Shown here: piece by piece, positions 57,501-64,000 of the stretch
Numbering within the stretch: position 1 is the first letter of the stretch
How the letters are laid out: each line of letters begins with the position of its first letter
Assembly (NCBI GenBank): GCA_000827265.1
Contig: KN834763.1
Span: 62,001-126,000, forward strand
From: Collybiopsis luxurians FD-317 M1
Lineage: Eukaryota > Basidiomycota > Agaricomycetes > Agaricales > Omphalotaceae
DNA length: 64,000 nt
Direction: 5' to 3'
Translations under genes and position numbers: made by a program
The notes under the pieces: generated by a model
Told to the model about the DNA's origin: nothing
The model's database searches: none
The model's input: only the letters and a program-made list of their open reading frames with translations

Positions 57501-58115
57501 GCTGCTCCAGTCAATTCCAACAATGCAAACGGAGAATCGTCCCAATCTCCTCTCCCGAATGCAGGAGAGACGAGTGGAGCCGATAGGCGTGAGCGACGGG
57601 ATCGGGACAGGCATACAAGTGAAAGAGAACGAAGAGAACGGGCATTCGCAACAATAACTGGTCCGGCGGGCCCACATCGTTCACGAGCCTTTGATCCTTT
57701 TGGTAGAGCGGCTAACGATAATCCTACTGCCTCTACGTCCAGGGCCGCGGAAGCTGTGGACAGAGGTCTTGCGCTTTTTAACCTGCAACGCACGCAACAG
57801 GGCCAAGCCGCATCCCGGACTCGACCGGATGCCACTACATTCGGCAGCTCTGATGTATCTGAGTTTGAGCCTACCGAGGTCGGAAGGCGCAGGTCAGAGA
57901 CGGTTACTGGAATCATGACCCTAGCCAGCTCGACGGGAAGATCTGATTTGACCATCCCTCCGTATGTACCCAACCCATCTCAGCGCAGTCATGTTACCCG
58001 TGGACCACAAGAACAATCCACCTCCAGACTCCATCGGTTACTCCCCGCGCGGAATGACAGTGTGGGAGAGTCTTCGAGAACAGTGAATGAAGACCATAAC
58101 ATGCTTTTGGGATGA
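54556..58115 (+). CDS. MUB1: MYND zinc-finger protein MUB1 (samB) orthologue
   Basis: Mub1 is an adaptor of the Ubr2-Rad6 ubiquitin ligase; fungal samB mutants are affected in growth polarity. The ATG at 54556 gives MRESNFAFPAQNKACVCITS, then QLYDRR joined over an intron to ALDTTSPLPLFNSLTHLTYL and IREIMTMDGGLERLVRLLH, the conserved family N-terminus. Then comes a long Ser/Thr/Asp-rich linker (55.4-57.1 kb) with many SP/TP sites. The C-terminal MYND finger follows a 50-nt-class intron near 57291-57344: CGRWEEYPREFAKC, RRCRKAKYCGKECQ, STAWSEGHRFWC, with the expected C-x2-C and HxxxC spacing. Stop TGA at 58113-58115. The linker is the odd part in length; the two ends are well conserved. Confidence 0.9.
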
Positions 58116-58383
58116 AGGAACATTTACGTTTTTTTTACTTGATATCTGCTTCCTCGCTTTCGTGATCCTTTATGTATCATCTACTACCTAGAGTATGATG
58201 TGTTGGTTTCTGAATGAACTTTGTTAGTGTATAAAAATCTCAATCTCGTTTTGTCATGGTCAAAGCAAGATTTAGTCGCCTTTTTCCGAAAATTGGCGCC
58301 CAACGGGATCATGTGTTGTGAGGAAGATCTTTGTTCCGATTCGTGCCTCTTCCCGGGGTACTTAAATTGAAGATGCAGCCAGT

Positions 58384-60482
58384 ATGAAGTCTTGCTCACC
58401 AACCATAATGTTCTTACCAAGGGCATCCGCCTCTGCCCGGCTCATCAACGTCAACGTCGCCCTCCGTATATCTTCTGTTTCGCGCGTACGCTTTAATCAC
58501 ACCGCTGGCACTCCGCCTCAAGCATCCAAAGTATGGGCCTCTGCAGATGAAGCGGTCAAGGATATAAAATCAGGCGACATTCTGCTTTGTGGAGGTATGT
58601 GGTCTATTCCTCTTCAAGTCTACGGTTGCTGACATCGGGTCAATTAGGATTTGGACTCGCTGGTATTCCTGGTAATTATTTCTCAAGCTTGTTTCCATCG
58701 CCCGGGGCTCGTGATAACCAGATGTAATGCAGACACTTTATTGGGAGCTCTTGCAAAGAGGAAGAATGAGGTTACTAAACTCGTGGGTGTATCAAACAAT
58801 GCAGGCGCTGGAGATCATGGTTTAGGTGAGTGCATGGGAAAAGGATACGGGCGGGTGCCCGCTTTATCGGATATCCTCGGGCTGACTTGGGTCTGTAGGT
58901 AAACTTCTAAATACAGAGCAACTCGAAAAGGTCATCGCGTCATATCCTGGGGGGTGCGCACTTTGACATCCGGCTCTCAATCGCGTCTGACGCTTGTACA
59001 GAAATAAAAAGTTTGAGGCTTCTTACCTCGAGGGAAAGATCTCTCTCGAGCTGGTTCCTCAGGGTACTCTTGCGGAACGAATTCGCGCTCATGCGGCTGG
59101 AATCCCCGCATTCTTCACCCCAACCGGTGCTAACACGGCTGTTGAGGAAGGCTCAATACCTGTACGATATAATCCTGGCGGTGCCAGTGCAGGTGTTGCG
59201 ATTTCTGGCATCAAGAAGGAGACGAAAGAGATCAACGGGAAAAAATACGTCTTGGAACCTGCAATTGCTGGAGATGTTGCCTTTGTACATGCATGGAAAG
59301 CAGATGAAATTGGCAACTGTGTCTTCCGGTGAGCCTGCTCTCAATTAACTTCCGGTCTTGTCCTCATTGGACCTTTCAGTTACGGATCTCAAAACTTCAG
59401 CACACCCATGGCCAAGAATGCCAAACTTACCATTATTGAAGTACGTTCCCTATGCCTGTTTGTAACGCGTTGTATTGATCAATGAATAGGCTGAAGAAAT
59501 TGTGCCCGTTGGTTCCATCTCTCCAAATGCGATACATCTTCCATCCGTCTATGTCGACCGTATTGTGAAGGCCACGATTCCGAAGGAAATTGAAATTATT
59601 ACTCTCTCCAAAGCCGGTCAGGAAACTTCTGCCTCAGACTTATCACCAGAGAAGGCCGCTGCACAGACTTTGCGTAACCGTATTGCCAAGCGTGCTGCAA
59701 AGGAACTCAAAAATGGATTCTACGTCAATCTCGGGATCGGTATGCCTACCTTGGTCCCAGAGCATCTTCCCAAGGACGTCAAGGTTTGGCTTCAGAGTGA
59801 GAACGGTATCCTTGGCATGGGACCTTATCCTACAAAGGAGCAGCTCGATGCGTACGTTTTTTTCGATCCCTTTCTTTTCATTCATCTCAGACGATCTTTG
59901 TAGCGATTTGATTAATGCCGGAAAAGAAACTATCACTCTTCTGCCTGGTGCTTCAATCTTTGGTACGTAATTTTCACAGATGTGTTCATTGCGTATCTAT
60001 TAACTAGGTTCTAGACTCTAGTGAATCATTTGCTATGATTCGCGGGGGCCATATTGATGTCGCTATTCTTGGTGTACGATTTGTCGAACCTTGAATTATC
60101 CCATTCATAATCTCACTTTCTTTCTCAGGCGATGGAAGTCTCCGCCGCTGGTGACATTGCGAATTTTATGATCCCTGGCAAGATGGTTAAAGGCATTGGA
60201 GGTGCTATGGATCTCGTTTCTAACCCGGACAAGACCAAGGTTATCGTTGTCATGGAACACTGCGCAAAGAACGGCACTCCCAAGATTCTCGAGAAATGCG
60301 CTCTTCCACTGACCGGTGCTAGGACTGTCAGCACTATCATAACTGAACTGGCGGTCTTCGAAGTTGACAGAAAGAACGGCGGACTGACGCTGATTGACCT
60401 CGCGGAGGGTACATCGATCGATGAATTGAAGGCAAAGACCGGCTGTGACTTCAAAGTGCCCGAGAATGTTGGCACTTTCTAA
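58384..60482 (+). CDS. OXCT1: Succinyl-CoA:3-ketoacid CoA-transferase (SCOT), mitochondrial
   Basis: Transfers CoA from succinyl-CoA to acetoacetate in ketone-body use. The N-terminus ([20 protein letters not shown]) is basic and Ser-rich, like a mitochondrial presequence; a second ATG at 58408 (MFLPRAS) is possible. The A-subunit part has [15 protein letters not shown] (split by an intron) and [16 protein letters not shown]. The B-subunit part has [19 protein letters not shown] and the active-site glutamate in [10 protein letters not shown]. The ending includes [30 protein letters not shown] and a [15 protein letters not shown] tail. The alpha and beta parts are fused as in eukaryotes. At least seven short introns; the stop is at 60480-60482. 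The length is normal. Confidence 0.94.
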
Positions 60483-60782
60483 TTAGTTTCCTGTGCATAG
60501 TCCGGGACATCAAGACGTAGTCCACGTCGAGGGCCTGATGAGTCCGCGTAGGTAAGGTTGACAGTCACCACAGTGCTGTTGTCTTTCGGTGTTCACTTGG
60601 GTGTGAACCCGCCATTATTTACGTACTTCGAATTCTGTATGTATTGTGAAGGAAATCATACAAACTTAAATTATGCTATCTTAAATACCTACTCTGGTCG
60701 ACAGAGAGAGAGATTGGATACACTTTTGGGCGCAGGACGAATTTATTTGGTACACAGTCTCTTCACTGAGCAATCTTATGTT
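60483..60782. other. Intergenic region between SCOT and tRNA-Phe
   Basis: A 300-bp gap. CTGATGAG (60535-60542) resembles a hammerhead core but has no GAAA partner; no gene is visible. Confidence 0.5.
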
Positions 60783-60855
60783 GGGGGTATAGCTCAGCTG
60801 GGAGAGCAGTAGACTGAAGTTCTAAAGGTCCCGCGTTCGATCCGCGGTACCCCCA
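60783..60855 (+). tRNA. tRNA-Phe (anticodon GAA), no intron
   Basis: Seventy-three bases fold as a tRNA: acceptor stem GGGGGTA with TACCCCC, D-arm GCTC..GAGC, anticodon stem GTAGA with TCTAA, loop CTGAAGT carrying GAA, T-stem CCGCG with CGCGG around TTCGATC. The discriminator base is A. The A- and B-box regions (TAGCTCAGCTGGGAGA and GGTCCCGCGTTCGATCCGC) match pol III internal promoters. The outermost anticodon pair is G-A rather than Watson-Crick. No intron, which many fungal tRNA-Phe genes have. Confidence 0.93.
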
Positions 60856-61076
60856 ACGAGAAATTGTGGTACAGGTGGTTTTTGCCTTTCAAAATTATGC
60901 GGAAAACCCGATTTTTCGAAAATCCTTAGATTCGAAAATCAGTACATGCATTCGCTGATTCATTTTTGTTGTTCAAGCTTCCATTTGCATTTGTGTCTTT
61001 ATACACTGATATACAGCTGCAGGTGCTGATTCTTCCAAATAAATAATGTTACAATCATTCCCCCTTCACAATCAAT

Positions 61077-63753
61077 TCAAACGACGCCATCGCTACGAAT
61101 TGCACATTGCCCAAAGTCGAGTTTCTTGAGTCCTTCCTCCTTCGGCAGGATATCCTGTAAAAGCAAGCCACAACTTAGTAACAGATTATAGCCAGGGCAA
61201 GACGATGCGCTTACATGTTCAAATATTCCGAGAGGTAACGCCAATGTGACACAGGCATTAGGGGAGTCCTAACAAACCAAAAGCGAATGAAATATGGGCT
61301 CTCTTTTTCTAAAACCGCGATGAACATACCACAAGCGCTGCTACGTGACTTTCAACCGGGGCAGCAGAGAGCAAAAGATCTAAGGAATTCTTCAGAAGAA
61401 CATTCCAGCCTCTTCGTCACCACTATCGTAAACTCACAGGCCTGTTCACGGGCTTGAAGCGGACGAATCAGCCAAGGGGAGTAGCTAAAGTGTTCTTAAT
61501 ACTCACTGTAGCCAATCTATGTATGCGTATATTCAGCAGGATAGGAGGCACCATCCAGGTCCACGCGACTTACCTTCATCAGATAGGTGATTGCATTTAA
61601 CGCGGCTTGCTTGTAGGCTACAGTACTACATATGCACGCATTGACCGGCGGACGATGATGGTACGAAGGAAAGGGCTTACGCGTCCATGTTGTATTGCTT
61701 TCCATCGCCGTCTGCCATTGATATTGGCCGGAGCGGTAATTAGCTTGGGTCCCGTGAGAGGAGCGAATACCACATACGATAGTCAACACTAATTCCTTCA
61801 AATATGAGCTGCGGGCCAATTTAATCATGAGTAGACCGCCGTCATAAGCAATAAGTATCTGAAGTACCTTGGCTGAGTACAGGGGGTCTACAGGTGAAGG
61901 CTGTGGCAAATTCTGTCAATGTGCTCCAATGTTGTCGATACGGTTCGAGAAACTGACCAGGAAGATCGGCTGCTTCAAGGCAAACTTTTCTACGCCACCT
62001 TTGATGATACTGGTGCTCATAGTGATGATTCCCGCCTGAACGCACACTCCATGTCAGCTCTGAAGAAACTTCTCTAGCGAGCGACAAAATTTACCATTTC
62101 GATAGCACCACAGAATGAGAGCTATGATAGTCCATTATTCCCCTCTCAGTAATGGAAAACTCTAATAACATACCTCTCCCTTAACAAATAGCGAGCCCCG
62201 AGGTCAATATATGCGCATTGCAAGGCATGTGCAAGACTCGCTCACATCACCCTGTGAAAAATGGAGGTCACCCACGGATAAGTTCGCGCCTTTCACGAAC
62301 ACGGGGAAGTAGCATCGAGATCCTCTGCGAATGTCTCATCAGCATCACCGTGTATCATCGCACATAAAGCTTTACTTGGAAAGATTTTTGATCTATTGTT
62401 TCGTATTATCGGCTCGACGCACTTCAAGTCATGACATATTGACTCACATCACAGTTACCACCGTGCTCCCTACCAGGGATAGTTCTTGCACCTTCTGACC
62501 CGATCTTCTTCAGGACTTCATGTGGAAGATCTTGACCGACATAAGTTCCTGTAGGTTCCGGAGCGAATGCTACTGGCGGAACTGCGTTGGCATGTTGGGA
62601 GATGAGACCCCGTTCACGTTCATTCCAGGTGGCGAGAAGCTCGGCTGACGGAGCTGTTCCTATAAGACCTGGGTGGGACACTCCGGCGAAACGAACTCCA
62701 GGGATATGTCGAGATGTAGCATAGATCCCTAATCATAGTGTGAATTCCGATTCCACACCGGCGCATCACCTTTACCTTTGAGGTCCCAGATGGCTTTCGC
62801 AGCCTTACTGTTGAATTCCCTAGCTGCAGAAATTGATTGACCGCGACGTCCACCGTGAGACAATCACGATTATGGCACTCACCGAAAAGACCTCCACCGT
62901 TCTCGAGCTCAAAAATACCCTTGATAACGCGTTTGTTCAACAGCAGTATTTCTCTAGCTTTGAGAGACAGTCACCGTATATCCCCAAGGCATCTTCTCGA
63001 ACGGCGTGACTATTATAAATTACGAATCAACACCGCGATCTCGACGAAGTCTGGTCGGACAATGTACCATCCAAAATATCGACCACCAAACAATCTCCAG
63101 GCTCAGTTCCCTCTATCGCGACAGGGCCAGAGAGATTGTGGACCTTGGTCAAATCGACATTCTTGATATCATCACTGTCTGCAGGAGACTTCATTAATAC
63201 TTGGTGGACTTCCCTCTTTTCAAACTCGACTCACAGTCGTTATTGCCAATCTGCGCTCCAGTCCAGTCTGAATACCGAGATAAGCATCACTTTGACTTAT
63301 CATTTGATTGAGCATCTGACCGACGCATTGGATCTTGAACACCTGCGCACCCAAACAATCAGTCCGCATTTGACTAGACGGTTTTTTGCACATACTTCTC
63401 CCGGTTTCACGCTCGCATAGGCTGGGATATCAGGGCTGACACGGAGAGTGTGCTTAGCTTATAGATTTCACTGGATTGAAGATACTTACTGCCAACGGTT
63501 ATGGAGACCCTTGTTATTCGCAGGTTAGGTGTGCTCATTGAGGGTAAATCGACCTACTTACCTTCTGTTGATCAGCAGGCCTTCAGATGCAGGAGGATGC
63601 TTCAGCTGGGGTAAAGGAGACGGATGAAATCAGTGCTCACACGAAGGGATCCACCTCAAAGTGAAGCGCGGTCAGACAGAGAGCGTATCTACAGCTAGCT
63701 CAACTTACCTCTACGAGAGTAGGGTAGAGAACGGAGTTTGCTTTAGTAGCCAT
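61077..63753 (-). CDS. Formamidase / acetamidase family amidohydrolase (FmdA/AmdA)
   Basis: Hydrolyses short-chain amides such as formamide to carboxylate and ammonia, a nitrogen-scavenging activity. The ATG at 63753 begins MATKANSVLYPTLVE. Later exons give LKHPPASEGLLIN and, in 62424-62681, GVSHPGLIGTAPSAELLATW and NERERGLISQHANAVPPVAF. A conserved ARTIPGREHGGNCDVKNL block follows (spliced), then YFPVFVKGANLSVGDLHFSQGDGE, typical of the acetamidase/formamidase fold. The C-terminal exons give TVAYKQAALNAITYL and a coding end of PKEEGLKKLDFGQCAIR with a DGVV tail and a stop at 61077-61079. About 12 introns. Some joins in the 61400-62400 region are approximate. Confidence 0.85.
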
Positions 63754-64000
63754 ATGGATGCGATTTCCTCGAGTTTCAGGCGCAAGAAAGGCCAAGAGAC
63801 TAATCACCCACCAGCTGCTAATGTTTATATACTGGACTGATAAGGCGCGTTGGTCTTTCCCACTCCAAGAGAAAAGTTGCCATATTTAGTAATGGAAGGC
63901 AGTCGCGACTGCGCCACACTGTGAAAGAGATAAAGTACCCCATATACTTCGAGGTTCCGATCATAGGGTCGAAAATGTGAACAGATATCGGGACCGGCCA
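63754..64000. other. Upstream region of the formamidase
   Basis: Contains the presumed promoter of the formamidase; no other gene is visible before the window ends. Confidence 0.5.

Noticed and set aside
60535..60560. CTGATGAGTCCGCG resembling a hammerhead ribozyme core
   Set aside because: No GAAA segment closes stem II and no matching stem I/III is visible, so the core cannot form.
60900..60960. Repeated TTCGAAAATC near the tRNA, also seen inside the MITE-like element
   Set aside because: Only ten shared bases without inverted-repeat ends; too short to call a related element.
1..64000. CRISPR arrays or prokaryotic operons
   Set aside because: Spliced eukaryotic genes throughout and no regularly spaced repeats.

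Overview
The window looks like nuclear DNA of a filamentous basidiomycete, most likely an Agaricomycete. Almost every gene is broken by many short introns (about 48-65 nt) with GT..AG ends. The gene content is typical Dikarya housekeeping (SOG2, DSN1, MOT1, MUB1, PEP7/VAC1, SAP18, NEDD8, twinfilin) mixed with families common in mushroom-forming fungi: secreted plant cell wall hydrolases, a multi-span membrane protein of the kind expanded in Agaricomycetes, an F-box-like relic and tandem 2-oxoglutarate oxygenases. I cannot name the species. All exon coordinates were read by eye from splice signals and reading frame. Where the exon lengths sum to a whole number of codons, the entry says so.

Layout: 1-9.2 kb, minus strand: the RAM-pathway scaffold SOG2 (3' end cut by the window), a Ser/Pro-rich unknown protein, and a monocarboxylate-type MFS transporter. 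9.2-11.5 kb: gene-poor. 11.5-18.2 kb: a secreted GH127-like (DUF1680) glycosidase facing a TMEM97/EXPERA membrane protein across a 48-bp gap, then twinfilin and a hotdog thioesterase. 18.6-22.2 kb: two tandem 2OG-Fe(II) oxygenases. 22.3-28.8 kb: NEDD8/RUB1 facing SAP18, then kinetochore DSN1 facing a PIF1 helicase. 28.8-33.2 kb: a long non-coding stretch, a membrane protein and another gap. 33.2-43.9 kb: MOT1 (about 6.5 kb), a JmjC/cupin protein, and the FYVE protein PEP7/VAC1 with a small out-of-frame gene overlapping its 5' end. 44-49.6 kb: a decayed F-box-like gene, a MITE-like inverted-repeat element, and a nuclear-type unknown protein carrying an apparent 2-nt frameshift. 49.6-53.7 kb: endopolygalacturonase and an arylsulfotransferase-like secreted protein. 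54.5-64 kb: MUB1, succinyl-CoA:3-ketoacid CoA-transferase, tRNA-Phe and formamidase.

No metabolic cluster is evident; these are mostly independent genes, several in head-to-head pairs that may share promoters (RUB1/SAP18, DSN1/PIF1, MOT1/JmjC, GH127/TMEM97). The most unusual items are the compact NEDD8 gene with an inferred GC-AG intron and an 18-nt exon, the 243-bp MITE-like element, the frameshift in an AATGAC repeat, and the overlapping small gene upstream of PEP7. I saw no CRISPR array, no complete transposon and no clear, wholly new multi-gene system.
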